From contig JAGXNO010000014.1 in NCBI GenBank assembly GCA_019894975.1, positions 1-64,000 on the forward strand: 64,000 nt of DNA, read 5' to 3'. The notes beneath the pieces are model-generated. The model saw only the letters and a program-made list of their open reading frames with translations, did not search any database and was not told where the DNA came from. The stretch comes from Promethearchaeota archaeon (GTDB taxonomy: Archaea > Asgardarchaeota > Lokiarchaeia > Sigyniarchaeales > SOKP01). Shown here one piece after another: positions 34,438 through 43,771 of this stretch. The first letter of the stretch is position 1. Every line of letters starts with the position of its first letter. The position numbers were made by a program, and so were the translations under genes.

Positions 34438-37107
34438 TTGAGCTTAACTTCAAGAGATTTTTTTATTGTTTTAGATAGGGCACAAAAGTCTAAGAAAGAC
34501 CTAATTTTTAATGTTAACTTCTTTTATCTTAAAAACTATAAGGAAAAAACTTTTAGATTTTCCTATGTCAACGAGCCTTTTTTTAGAGGTATAGTTCTTT
34601 TTGGTTTAGACTTTAAAAACCGAATTCGTCCCTTGAGTTTCAGTAAAATTGAAAAAGATGGAAAATACAATCCAGTTGACCCTCATCTTTTTGAAAGATT
34701 TTTATTTTCTTCCAATAATAGATTTATTGCATTTTCAAGCCAATCTTCTCCTGAAGATCTGATAGCTATTAATGAAATGCTTCAAAATTTCCAGGTTAAG
34801 AAAAATAAAATAAAAAATTTAACTTTTTGTAAATCTTGTTTAAGTACTCAGAAATTCACAATTTTAAATGAAAATCTTCAAATCAAATCAGTTAAAGATC
34901 AAATAATATGTGCTGATTGCGCCTTTGATATCATTTTTAGACAAGCAAAACTTAGAGGATTAATCAATCAAGATCGAATCAATCTAAAATTGAAAGGCTT
35001 TTTTACTCATATGATCTTGAAATTTAGAGATGTAAAAAAAGTTTTAAGCACATTTCAAGCAGATTTCAATCCTGTTATTAATAAAGATATTACACTTTAT
35101 GATATAGAACAAAAACCTTCGATTAGTAAGAAATATCTAAATCAAAAAATTGATGACATAGAGATCCCCCAACCTTTTAAAGAAGTTTTAAGACAATTAA
35201 AATTGAATTCTCTATTACCAATCCAAGCTCTCTCTGTTGAGAATGGTTTACTAAACGAAAATTCAAGTCAATTAATAATGGCTCCTACTTCAGGGGGAAA
35301 AACGTTAGTAGGCGAATTAGCGGGAATTTCAAAAGTTTTAAGAGACAAAACCTCAAAAATGCTGTATCTGGTACCTATTGTTGCCTTAGCTAATTTACGA
35401 ACAGAAGAGTTTAAAGAAAGATATAAATCTTTAAACTTAAGAATCTTAAAAAAGGTAGGGGAATCATTATTCGACAAGAGTGAGCAAATTCCTTCCGAAA
35501 ATTTAAAAGATGCAAATTTAATTATAGCTACCTATGAAGCAATAGATTACATCTTGAGAAGTGGACAAAAAGCACTTTTAGGAAATGTTGATACCATCGT
35601 TGTTGATGAAATTCAAACTTTAATTGATTCAGAGAGAGGTTATTTGTTAGATGGTTTTATTACTCGTTTGAAATTGTTTTATACAGAAGCTCAGTTCTTA
35701 TATCTAAGTGCAACATTAGGAGAGCCAAAACTTCTAGCCGATAAATTAAATTGTAAACTGATAATGTATAACAATAGACCTGTGCCAATTGAGAGACACC
35801 TATTATTATGTCTTAGTGAAGCGCAAAAATATAAACACATTTCTAAATTGGTTAAAGCTGCTTATTTTAAAAAATCAAAATATGGATTTAAAGGGCAATC
35901 AATAATTTTTACGAACACAAGAAAAAAGTGTGAGTCAATCACATCAAATTTACAGGAGAAGGGAATAGAAATATCAGCGTATCATTCAGGGTTAACTAAT
36001 GAAGAAAGAAAAATCATTGAGGGAAATTTCCGTTCTCAGAGAATATTTGGAGTAGCTGCTACAGCAGCGTTAGCTGCAGGAGTTGATCTTCCCGCAAGTC
36101 AAGTAATTTTTGAATCATTAGCAATGGGGATAAAATGGTTAACAGTTGCTGAATTCGAACAGATGTTAGGCCGTAGTGGTAGATTAAAAAAACATGAAAA
36201 GGGTTTAGCATATTTATTAGTAGAACCAGGAAAGATTTATTCTCCTAAAATGAAAGAAACTGAAGAAGAAATCGCAATTAAATTATTAAAAGGTAAGATC
36301 AAAGATTTTGAGCTTCCCCCAAATGAGAGTAAAAGTTTAACAGAATTATTGGCTTTAATATCAATGTTCAATGAAGGCATTAAGAAAGACCTTATCTACA
36401 GTTTTTTTAATCTTTTAATTAATAATAATTATGAATTTGAGTCGTTTTTAAAGAAATTAAATCAGAAGAAATTAGTAAGGATAAAAGAAAACTTTTTGTA
36501 TAAACCAACGCATCTAGGTCAAGCCATTGCAAAATCTTTCCTTACAATAGAGCAATGTTTAGAAATTGTGAAGAAGGTAAAAGAAAGGAAAAAGTCAGTC
36601 ATAGAAATTGCTCTTGACATTCAACCAATTAAAAATGTCTATTTGTCGAAAGGATTGGTCATAGATTTAGCAAAAAATGTGAATATGAGGTATCGTAGCA
36701 ACAATTTATTTAGTGGCAGTGTTCTTTCTCTTATGAATGCGGAATATGTTCGGAAGCGAAAATCGTTTTCTAAAGAATTCATTGATTTCATTTCGAAATG
36801 GGTAAGTGAAATTTTCAATTGTAAATGCAAAGATTCTCCATATTGTGATTGTGGTAGATTAAACCTTGAAAAGATGATTTTGAATTTACGTGTAGAGCAC
36901 AATTTATCGATAGAGGAAATCTGTGACCATTTCAATGAGGAATACAAAATTGTTATTTACAAAGGTGATATGATTGGGTATCTTGAAAATTTAATCTACA
37001 GTTTAGAAAGTATCAAAAATATTTTAGAGGGAAATTTTGATTTAGAACAAAAATTCAAAGTTGAAGTGCAAGAGATCCCAAATTTGATTGAGAAGATTAA
37101 ATATTGA
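34438..37107 (+). CDS. Archaeal Ski2-like superfamily 2 helicase
   Basis: An 889-residue ATP-dependent helicase. The N-terminal domain (about 1-200) has a probable zinc site, FCKSCLSTQ and CADCAF. Motif I is APTSGGKTLVGELA, motif II is VVDEIQTLID (DEIQ, not DEVH), motif III is LSATLGEP, and motif VI is EQMLGRSGRLKKHEKG. A Ski2-type C-terminal region follows with a cysteine cluster (FNCKCKDSPYCDCG, about 798-811). The architecture fits the archaea-specific COG1202-type helicases. The start is TTG with AAGGT seven bases upstream. It is convergent with the TGS GTPase gene. Confidence 0.9.
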   Translation: MSLTSRDFFIVLDRAQKSKKDLIFNVNFFYLKNYKEKTFRFSYVNEPFFRGIVLFGLDFKNRIRPLSFSKIEKDGKYNPVDPHLFERFLFSSNNRFIAFSSQSSPEDLIAINEMLQNFQVKKNKIKNLTFCKSCLSTQKFTILNENLQIKSVKDQIICADCAFDIIFRQAKLRGLINQDRINLKLKGFFTHMILKFRDVKKVLSTFQADFNPVINKDITLYDIEQKPSISKKYLNQKIDDIEIPQPFKEVLRQLKLNSLLPIQALSVENGLLNENSSQLIMAPTSGGKTLVGELAGISKVLRDKTSKMLYLVPIVALANLRTEEFKERYKSLNLRILKKVGESLFDKSEQIPSENLKDANLIIATYEAIDYILRSGQKALLGNVDTIVVDEIQTLIDSERGYLLDGFITRLKLFYTEAQFLYLSATLGEPKLLADKLNCKLIMYNNRPVPIERHLLLCLSEAQKYKHISKLVKAAYFKKSKYGFKGQSIIFTNTRKKCESITSNLQEKGIEISAYHSGLTNEERKIIEGNFRSQRIFGVAATAALAAGVDLPASQVIFESLAMGIKWLTVAEFEQMLGRSGRLKKHEKGLAYLLVEPGKIYSPKMKETEEEIAIKLLKGKIKDFELPPNESKSLTELLALISMFNEGIKKDLIYSFFNLLINNNYEFESFLKKLNQKKLVRIKENFLYKPTHLGQAIAKSFLTIEQCLEIVKKVKERKKSVIEIALDIQPIKNVYLSKGLVIDLAKNVNMRYRSNNLFSGSVLSLMNAEYVRKRKSFSKEFIDFISKWVSEIFNCKCKDSPYCDCGRLNLEKMILNLRVEHNLSIEEICDHFNEEYKIVIYKGDMIGYLENLIYSLESIKNILEGNFDLEQKFKVEVQEIPNLIEKIKY

Positions 37108-37110
37108 AAA

Positions 37111-38307
37111 TTAAGTAGTATGTATTTCTATTATATCTCCATCTTTTAAAATATAATCTAAACCCACTTTCTTGCGTTTTTGGCGAGCTCCTTCTCGAAT
37201 CACCACAGCATGCTCAAAGGATTCAAAGAAGCTCTTATGGATCTTAATTGCAGCATCTTTAATAGTTGAGTCTTCATCCATAATTAATGGTTTTTCTGCA
37301 ATCCTTCTCGCTGAGCTCATTGTATAAATTCGTATTTTCTTTAGATATTTCAAAATTAATTCCCCAAAATTTTTGGGAAAATTTTGTTTTTGTACGCTAA
37401 TCCCCATGATTTTTGGAAATGTTTTTAAATATTCTCGTTCTAATTTATCGAAGGGTTCCTCAGTGTAGGGGAGATCACCTTTCGTTGCTATAATTAAGGC
37501 TTGTTTATATACAACAGATGGCGTTAATGCATCAACAAGATCATCAAGTGAGATTAATCCCAGAATTTTTATTATAGCGTTCCTGATCCCGTTTTCACGG
37601 ACAATTTCTTTAACTTTTTCTGTAAAGTCTTCAATATCCCCAATTTTTTTAGCTTCACCTGTTAAGTATAAAACCTGAATTTTGTTTGAACCAGTTTTTT
37701 GAACTGTTAGAGGAGGGGGAGGGATATTGATTCTAATTTCTGCTTTCGTTAATTCATCCACAAGTAAAGTCATTTGTTCTTCAATAGGTCTTGTTAAATC
37801 AACGCATAAGCAAATTAAATCACAGGATCTTAGTTGAGAAAGTATTTCTTTCCCATTACCTATACCCTCTGATGCACCCTTCATGATAGAAGGCATTTCA
37901 ACAATTTGGAATCGAATATTGTTAAAATGATATATTCCTATTTCAGGTAAAGCTGTAAACTTGCCTATTTTTTCCTTTGCTGCTCCAGTAAGATAATTTA
38001 AAAGAGATGTTTTACCTACACCAGGAGTATAATGAGCACTTATCATTATTATCTGGATCCCTTCCTTTTTAATAGAAAAGGGGCTAATAACTTTTTGGGT
38101 GGTTTTTAGTTGCCGTTGCCGGTCCTCAAGTTCACGTTTCATCTTTGCAATTCGAGATTTGTTTAATGCTATAATTTTCTCAGTTCCTTTATGTTTAGGA
38201 ACTAAAGAGATGAATTCCCCCAGCAATTTAATTTTTTGTTCTAAAGATCCTGCATCTAAATACTCTTGGTACTTTACTTTAGCATCTGCTCCAATATTCG
38301 AACTCAA
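37111..38307 (-). CDS. OBG/DRG-type GTPase with C-terminal TGS domain
   Basis: A 398-residue protein. An N-terminal helical segment (about 1-80) precedes the G domain: G1 HYTPGVGKTSLLNYL at about 93, FTALPEIGI as switch I, MPSIMKGASEGIGNGKEIL, and G4 IIATKGDLP. The TGS domain is the last about 80 residues, ending GLDYILKDGDIIEIHTT. Archaeal and eukaryotic DRG proteins have this layout and act with translating ribosomes. The classic GxPNVGKS is altered here. A longin-like gene stands 25 bases upstream on the same strand. The start is TTG with AGGGA at about eight bases. Confidence 0.85.
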   Translation of the reverse strand: MSSNIGADAKVKYQEYLDAGSLEQKIKLLGEFISLVPKHKGTEKIIALNKSRIAKMKRELEDRQRQLKTTQKVISPFSIKKEGIQIIMISAHYTPGVGKTSLLNYLTGAAKEKIGKFTALPEIGIYHFNNIRFQIVEMPSIMKGASEGIGNGKEILSQLRSCDLICLCVDLTRPIEEQMTLLVDELTKAEIRINIPPPPLTVQKTGSNKIQVLYLTGEAKKIGDIEDFTEKVKEIVRENGIRNAIIKILGLISLDDLVDALTPSVVYKQALIIATKGDLPYTEEPFDKLEREYLKTFPKIMGISVQKQNFPKNFGELILKYLKKIRIYTMSSARRIAEKPLIMDEDSTIKDAAIKIHKSFFESFEHAVVIREGARQKRKKVGLDYILKDGDIIEIHTT

Positions 38308-38332
38308 AACTCAATCCCTATAAAGAATGTTT

Positions 38333-38788
38333 TCAAAATATAGATCTAAAACGATCCTCTGTTTTTAGTTTTAAATCTCCCAAAATTTCATTAATACGTG
38401 GTTCAAAATCTTTGAAATATTTGGGTTTTTTAGAAAAAATATCATTTAATGAATAACGGTTTAAAAAATAAGTAACAATTTCATCTAGTTGTTCTTTAAC
38501 TACTGGAACTTCTGTTCCTTTTTCTATAATGGCAAAAGATAATAGTGGTTGCTTATTTTCTGCTTCACTGCCTGGTATTTGTATCATTTCGCAGTAACAG
38601 ACTAACTTAAAGCTTGCTAGTGAGATAACATTAATATCGTCTCCAAAAACTTCACTTGTAAAACTTTCTAGTGCTGTTAAAAAACCTGCACGTAAATTTG
38701 GATCTAAGACATTATCCGAAGATGAATAATACTTAATTTCAATTAAGCTTTTCATACCGATATTAATTCCAACTTCTAAAATTGCCAT
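38333..38788 (-). CDS. Longin-like domain protein paired with the TGS GTPase
   Basis: A 151-residue protein with longin-like order: strand GINIGMKSLIEIKYY, helix PNLRAGFLTALESFTSEVFG, strands LASFKLVCYCEMIQI and LSFAIIEKGTEVP, and C-terminal helices VVKEQLDEIVTYFLNRYS. The fold call rests on pattern, not on a diagnostic motif. It lies directly upstream of a GTPase gene; longin and Roadblock domains often regulate GTPases, so a functional pair is plausible. Confidence 0.55.
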   Translation of the reverse strand: MAILEVGINIGMKSLIEIKYYSSSDNVLDPNLRAGFLTALESFTSEVFGDDINVISLASFKLVCYCEMIQIPGSEAENKQPLLSFAIIEKGTEVPVVKEQLDEIVTYFLNRYSLNDIFSKKPKYFKDFEPRINEILGDLKLKTEDRFRSIF

Positions 38789-38956
38789 TTTTTCTAAGGA
38801 ACTTATTTCTAACTTAAAAATATTATTAAAATTCGCTATTTTGTTTTATAGTAATAATGAAAGTTTTTATTACTATCTTTTTTTAAAAAAATTCAATTAA
38901 TTATAATTTTAATTGTTTTTAATTTTATAAAAGGTTATTATCAAATTATATTATAG

Positions 38957-39820
38957 CTATATATCTCCTATTTGGTTTTTATATGCCGTAAAGGTATTGT
39001 GGAGTAGAAAATGAACTGTAAGGGGACCAATACCCCCAGGAGAAGGAGCAATTTTACCACTTTTTTCATAAACGTCATTAAAATTTATATCTCCACATAA
39101 TTTTCCGTTGACTCTGTTGATACCTACATCGATTATTATCGCTCCTTCTTTTATTTTTTCTTTAGTTACAAAATTTGGATGGCTTACAGCTACAACTAAA
39201 ATATCTGCTCTTCTCATATGGTTTTCGATATTTATAGTTGATGTATGACATACTGAGATTGTAGCATTTCGTTTAAGCATCATAAAGATTAAAGGCTTAC
39301 CAACAAGATTTGAACGATTAACGATGACTACTTCTTTTCCTTTTAGTTCAATATTATAGTATTCTAGTAAGGTAATAATTCCCGTAGGAGTACAAGGTGC
39401 TAGGTTTTCGTCGTAATCATATAATTTACCCTTATTTACAGGAGTTAATCCATCTACGTCCTTTTTTGGAGATATAATTTCGATGTATTTTAGTGCATTT
39501 GAAGCGTGGGATTTTGGAAGAGGTAATTCTAGTAAAATACCGTGTACATTAGAATCTGAGTTAAGTTTATTGATTTCCTCTGCAATTTTCTCTTCTGAAA
39601 CATTTTCATCTAATTCTAAAATATCGGATTCAATACCTACAAGAGCCCCGGTTCTTTTCTTCATATTCAAATAAACTTTTGAAGCGGGATCATCCCCAAT
39701 TATTATGGTAACCAATTTAGGTTTAATACCTATTCTATCTACAACCTTACTTATGTCTTCCTTAAGAGATAAATTCAATTTATCAGCTAAAGCTTTTCCA
39801 TCTAAAATTTTATCTTTCAT
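38957..39820 (-). CDS. folD: Methylenetetrahydrofolate dehydrogenase / cyclohydrolase
   Basis: A 287-residue FolD, which interconverts methylene-, methenyl- and formyl-tetrahydrofolate. The catalytic Lys lies in KVYLNMKKRTGA. Further motifs are GILLELPLPKSHA, SPKKDVDGLTPVNKG, CTPTGIITLL, the Rossmann segment EVVIVNRSNLVGKPL and PSPGGIGPLTVHFLL. Formyl-tetrahydrofolate is the donor used by PurH, encoded at 50403-52007. Monocistronic. Confidence 0.97.
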   Translation of the reverse strand: MKDKILDGKALADKLNLSLKEDISKVVDRIGIKPKLVTIIIGDDPASKVYLNMKKRTGALVGIESDILELDENVSEEKIAEEINKLNSDSNVHGILLELPLPKSHASNALKYIEIISPKKDVDGLTPVNKGKLYDYDENLAPCTPTGIITLLEYYNIELKGKEVVIVNRSNLVGKPLIFMMLKRNATISVCHTSTINIENHMRRADILVVAVSHPNFVTKEKIKEGAIIIDVGINRVNGKLCGDINFNDVYEKSGKIAPSPGGIGPLTVHFLLHNTFTAYKNQIGDI

Positions 39821-39908
39821 GATTAAATGTGTTGACTATTATACTTAAATATACACTCTGATTTTATTAACCTTTTAAAAACCTGCCGTTAATAACAAGG
39901 AAGAAAAT

Positions 39909-41000
39909 TTATATTCGTCGTCTCCTCCAGACGACTACCCCGATACCTGCAATTAATCCAATACTTGCCATTATAATCACTAAAATAAAGTAATTGAATT
40001 CTACCATGAAAACTTCTGAGGCTAATTTGGATAAGGAATTAAATATTTTTAAAGTTTCAAAAGCATAATAAGAAGATATAACTGAGGAGGTTAGTTGATC
40101 AGTTCCTTGAGTTAGATCAGCAAATCCTCCATCTTGAAAGTTTTGGTGATTAAGCACCCACCGTATAGTTGAGGCATCGTGTAACATAGTTTCATCAATG
40201 ATAGATATAGCTTTTACACTATAGAATGTACTACTCAATAAGGCGTAATTCGCAGTGATATCTGGTAAATATCCTCCATAGTTTTTCGTATCTGATTGAT
40301 ATTGAACAAAGAAGGTGTCCAAATACGTTAGGGTTTGATTTTCATCTGCTAATTCATTAATAACATCTAATTCATGTAAAATAGAAACAGCATAATATGT
40401 ACTAAGTATTGTAGATGATAAACTACTATTACCTCCATATCCGCCATCACTATTATTGCAATGTAAAACCCAATTCTTATGAGTTGTAATATTAGGAACG
40501 GGTTTTAGAATTAAATCATAAATTTGAACAACAAAATACGTAGAACTTATACTTGCTAATGCGGATGTATTTGAATAGGAGAATCCCCCACCAATTTGCT
40601 CAGTTTTGTTAATATAATCATAAATTCGGTCTTCTAATTCTACCTCTATCGTATAATCCAAGAGAGCCAATGATTTAAGTAAAAAATACGAATCATATAA
40701 TTCAACATCATCATTGTTAAACATTTGCTCTAAATCAGTTTCTAATTTTGTTTCAAGATCAGTAATTTCGTGAGCATTTAAACCGTACTGATCTAGGATT
40801 TCTAGAGCATAAGCTGTTGCTTCATTAAGAGGATTTGTTGCTTCAATTCCGTTTTTAAATCCTTCACCGCGAATTTCATTGCTAAAAAGAAAATCAGTTA
40901 AATAGGTTCTTCGAGTTTTAGCAAATGCAATAGGAGTCACATTCAATATTATAAAAAACACGAGGAAAATAATTGTAAAGTACCGATATTTGTTCTTCAA
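39909..41000 (-). CDS. Secreted alpha-toroid (prenyltransferase-like) protein with C-terminal membrane anchor
   Basis: A 363-residue protein. The signal peptide is about 1-27 (YFTIIFLVFFIILNVTPIAFA). The body is a run of prenyltransferase/squalene-cyclase-like alpha-toroid repeats with turns IGGGFSYSNTSALASISSTY, SDGGYGGNSSLSSTILSTYY, NYGGYLPDITANYALLSSTF and DGGFADLTQGTDQLTSSVIS. A transmembrane helix near 340-357 and WRRRRI end the protein, so it is anchored outside the cell. Repeats of this type bind proteins or lipids; no catalytic zinc or Asp set is evident. Confidence 0.8.
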   Translation of the reverse strand: MKNKYRYFTIIFLVFFIILNVTPIAFAKTRRTYLTDFLFSNEIRGEGFKNGIEATNPLNEATAYALEILDQYGLNAHEITDLETKLETDLEQMFNNDDVELYDSYFLLKSLALLDYTIEVELEDRIYDYINKTEQIGGGFSYSNTSALASISSTYFVVQIYDLILKPVPNITTHKNWVLHCNNSDGGYGGNSSLSSTILSTYYAVSILHELDVINELADENQTLTYLDTFFVQYQSDTKNYGGYLPDITANYALLSSTFYSVKAISIIDETMLHDASTIRWVLNHQNFQDGGFADLTQGTDQLTSSVISSYYAFETLKIFNSLSKLASEVFMVEFNYFILVIIMASIGLIAGIGVVVWRRRRI

Positions 41001-41149
41001 ATATAAAACCTAGGCTTATTATAAAATTTTAATTGTTTAAATTTATCTTGAAATTAAAAATTATCTATAAACAGAATATATTAATTAGATATCTTTTAAA
41101 ATAAGTTAAATATAAGTTTGATTAGTATTTCTTTAAAAATCTTTCATAT

Positions 41150-42673
41150 TTAAAGAATATCACTGATATCCCTATATAATAATTCTGGATTAGATTGAAA
41201 CTGTTCATATGTGATGAAAAGATTCTGAAACGAGGGTAAACTTCCTAGAATGGCTGCTCCGTTAAAAATCGTAAATTGTAAGTTGTCTGGAACAAAAAAT
41301 TTCAAAACCTTATTAGAGGCTTCCATATATTCAGTAAATTCTTGTGCGGGTGTTTTACCTTTTTCACTAGCTTCTACATCAGTTTCCTTAATACCTTCTA
41401 CTGATCTTCCACAGTATGGACAAAAAATAGAGGATATGTCTGCAATATCTTTTTTACAGAAAGGACATGTTCCTTTCTGTGATCCTTGTTTTCCATTAGG
41501 AGATAATCGATCAATTTTTATTTCTGGTAAAGCTAATCTTCCACCACATGAAGGACAATGTTCTATACCAGAAGAAAGATCAACATATGCTCCGCAATGA
41601 CTACAAGTATCGTTTTTCTTCTTCGACATTTCAGCTGCTTGAAGTTGAATCAATTCGTTTTTAACAGCAATTAAGGTTGGTTTTGGTCTTGGAATTGAAC
41701 CTAGCTGAGGGAGTACATTACCAAGTTCAGATTCAAAACGTTCCTCAAATCCACTATAAGAAAGATTTCCTCCTGAGAATACAATATGAGACAATAAATC
41801 ATGCCAGTAATTATTGTCTAATATCCTTAAACTCGTAATAATAGCATCAGGTAAATTCATGACAGTACTATACCCTAACATTCCAGGATTAAACAGCACT
41901 TCCGGAGCTTGAGAGAGAATATTATTTGGAATCTTTATTGTAGAACCATCTGGCATCGGCGTAGTAAATGTGTCGTTTGATTTAGATGGATTATTCGGAT
42001 CTAAGACGAAATAACAATTTTTTTCTTTAATTTCTTGAATAATTTCATCCACCGCACTAGATGCTATGTTTATCCCTTCTCTCATTAGTAGATTTTTTAA
42101 ATTATGATTAACATCAACACCAGCTAAAGGAAGTTTTTGTACTGAATGTTGAATCATTTGCCCGTTTATTATTGGACAAACCCAAGTAAGTCCGTCTCCT
42201 GATTCAATAACTAAACCTGTAGTTAATCCTACACTAAATAGTGATAATAGGGGGGTTGGCATCATAATCAAACTTCGGACATGATGAGTTTCAAATAAAA
42301 GTCTCGCGATATATTCCTTTGTCTCTTTATTCATGAATGGTGGTTCACAATAGAATACAGGGTAATCTGACAGATTTTCAATTCGAAGCAAACTGTAAAA
42401 AACATAATTGAGAATCTCGTAGAAACTATCCCAATCCATGATAGCGCCCCTCTCTATGGGATGTTTGATTTTAAGCACTCCTCTCATTCGAGAAACATCG
42501 TGACCGACATACATACCTCTTGCGTTTACATCAACCATTACAGCTTTATATTTTTCTGTACCTGTGATGCAAGGAAATACAAATCTAGGGCTCGGTTCTC
42601 CTGCAAACCCAACCTTTACGTAAGCGGAGCCGATATCGATTATTATTGGTGTGCCGGGTAAGGGTAATGCCAT
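41150..42673 (-). CDS. Actin-related protein with two inserted zinc ribbons
   Basis: A 507-residue actin-fold protein. The phosphate-1 loop is IIDIGSAYVKVGFAGEPSPR (about 11-30), then RGAIMDWDSFYEILNYVF, the phosphate-2 loop TTGLVIESGDGLTWVCPI (about 151-168) and the adenosine loop IVFSGGNLSYSGFEER (about 297-312). The last about 40 residues, FNGAAILGSLPSFQNLFITY, match the actin C-terminal segment. Between about 350 and 455 it carries an insertion with two zinc ribbons: C357/C360/C373/C376 and C403/C406/C418/C421. Against actin, Asp154 is Glu157 and His161 is Trp164, so hydrolysis may be weak. It is likely an Arp-like regulator or platform, not a filament-forming Lokiactin; that part is inference. 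Confidence 0.9.
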   Translation of the reverse strand: MALPLPGTPIIIDIGSAYVKVGFAGEPSPRFVFPCITGTEKYKAVMVDVNARGMYVGHDVSRMRGVLKIKHPIERGAIMDWDSFYEILNYVFYSLLRIENLSDYPVFYCEPPFMNKETKEYIARLLFETHHVRSLIMMPTPLLSLFSVGLTTGLVIESGDGLTWVCPIINGQMIQHSVQKLPLAGVDVNHNLKNLLMREGINIASSAVDEIIQEIKEKNCYFVLDPNNPSKSNDTFTTPMPDGSTIKIPNNILSQAPEVLFNPGMLGYSTVMNLPDAIITSLRILDNNYWHDLLSHIVFSGGNLSYSGFEERFESELGNVLPQLGSIPRPKPTLIAVKNELIQLQAAEMSKKKNDTCSHCGAYVDLSSGIEHCPSCGGRLALPEIKIDRLSPNGKQGSQKGTCPFCKKDIADISSIFCPYCGRSVEGIKETDVEASEKGKTPAQEFTEYMEASNKVLKFFVPDNLQFTIFNGAAILGSLPSFQNLFITYEQFQSNPELLYRDISDIL

Positions 42674-42752
42674 TTTAATTCAATAATTTATTTAATTTAC
42701 TTTTTCTCAATTATTTTACAAAAATTATGATTTTATAGTTTTTATAATTTTA

Positions 42753-43181
42753 TTATGTTTTCATATAGTCAAATAGTTTTTTTAAGATTTGGCTTTGAAC
42801 GATTAATCCAATTAATTGGTTATTATCATTTACAACAGGTAAACGTTGAATATTTTTAGCAAACATCAATTCTAAAATAGTTTCTAATGTGTCATTTTTT
42901 TTAACAACAAAAGGCTCAGAGGTCATTAAATCTTTAACAGTAGTGTTGGGTGTCTCCACACTCATAGCAAACCTAGCCAATCGTATATCTCTTTGAGTAA
43001 TAATTCCAATTAATTGTTTACTTTTTTGATCTTTAATTACTGGGAGCCCTCCAATCTTTTTTCTCAACATTAAAAGCTCTGTTTTACTGATCTTTTCATT
43101 TGGAGTCGTAAAAAGAGGATTTCTATTCATAATCTCTGATACTTCGATTTTACTAAAATTCTGTAAACGGTCATCCCCCAT
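42753..43181 (-). CDS. CBS-domain-pair protein
   Basis: A 142-residue protein made of two CBS domains: MNRNPLFTTPNEKISKTELL with IGIITQRDIRLARF, then LMTSEPFVVKKNDTLETILE with VNDNNQLIGLIVQS. CBS pairs bind adenosine nucleotides and often sense energy state. There is no enzymatic fusion. It lies upstream of the actin-related gene on the same strand with a 79-base gap. Confidence 0.9.
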   Translation of the reverse strand: MGDDRLQNFSKIEVSEIMNRNPLFTTPNEKISKTELLMLRKKIGGLPVIKDQKSKQLIGIITQRDIRLARFAMSVETPNTTVKDLMTSEPFVVKKNDTLETILELMFAKNIQRLPVVNDNNQLIGLIVQSQILKKLFDYMKT

Positions 43182-43288
43182 ATTAAAACCCCATCGTTAA
43201 AATTTATCTAAAACCCTTTTCCAAAAAATAGTATATCATTTTGTTAATCTTAATGAAATAAATTATTGTCTAAATTAAAAATTATTCA

Positions 43289-43669
43289 TTAATTGGTTTT
43301 CATGCTCCCTTCAAGATTATGTTCAATTTTACTTATCTCTTTATAATACCTATTATAGACGTCTAAAAGATACTGTCCCCACTCGTTTAATTTAATCCAT
43401 CCACCTCCTCCAACTCCACCCCTATTAGTTTCTACTACAGGCTTTCCTGTTCTTTTTTCAATTCGCTTTAGAATATTCCATGCATATTTGTATGAATAAT
43501 TACACTCTTTCGCAGCTTGAGTTAATGAGCCATCTTTATTTTTTTTAATATTTTTTAGTAAATCCGCCCACCCACTCCCCAATATATTCTTATTCTCAAA
43601 TCGTAACCAAAATTTGATTCCAAAGCTGATTTTACGTTTTAGTTCCTCAATTTTGGGTTCTTTACCCAT
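43289..43669 (-). CDS. ModE N-terminal-type winged-helix regulator
   Basis: A 126-residue protein with the ModE/LysR-like winged helix: FWLRFENKNILGSGWADLLK, SLTQAAKECNYSYKYAWNIL and TGKPVVETNRGGVGGGGWIKL, ending with a helix around LLDVYNRYYKEISKIE. It lacks the molybdate-binding TOBE domains, so it is a stand-alone DNA-binding version, which need not respond to molybdate. An MBL-fold gene is divergent from it. Confidence 0.85.
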   Translation of the reverse strand: MGKEPKIEELKRKISFGIKFWLRFENKNILGSGWADLLKNIKKNKDGSLTQAAKECNYSYKYAWNILKRIEKRTGKPVVETNRGGVGGGGWIKLNEWGQYLLDVYNRYYKEISKIEHNLEGSMKTN

Positions 43670-43771
43670 AATAATTATTTATTTTTTGGATATTAATAAT
43701 TATAGCTTTTAAAAGAAAAACATTAAAATCAAGCTAGTTTTCTTTGTTTAAAATAGATTAGGTATTAAATC

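Noticed and set aside
41395..41600. Separate zinc-ribbon gene inside the actin-related gene
   Set aside because: The ribbons are in the same frame as the actin segments on both sides and no internal start or stop occurs.
43669..43703. Direct repeats TAATAATTAT between the ModE-like and MBL genes
   Set aside because: Composition is nearly all A/T, so two copies within 35 bases are expected by chance; no symmetry.
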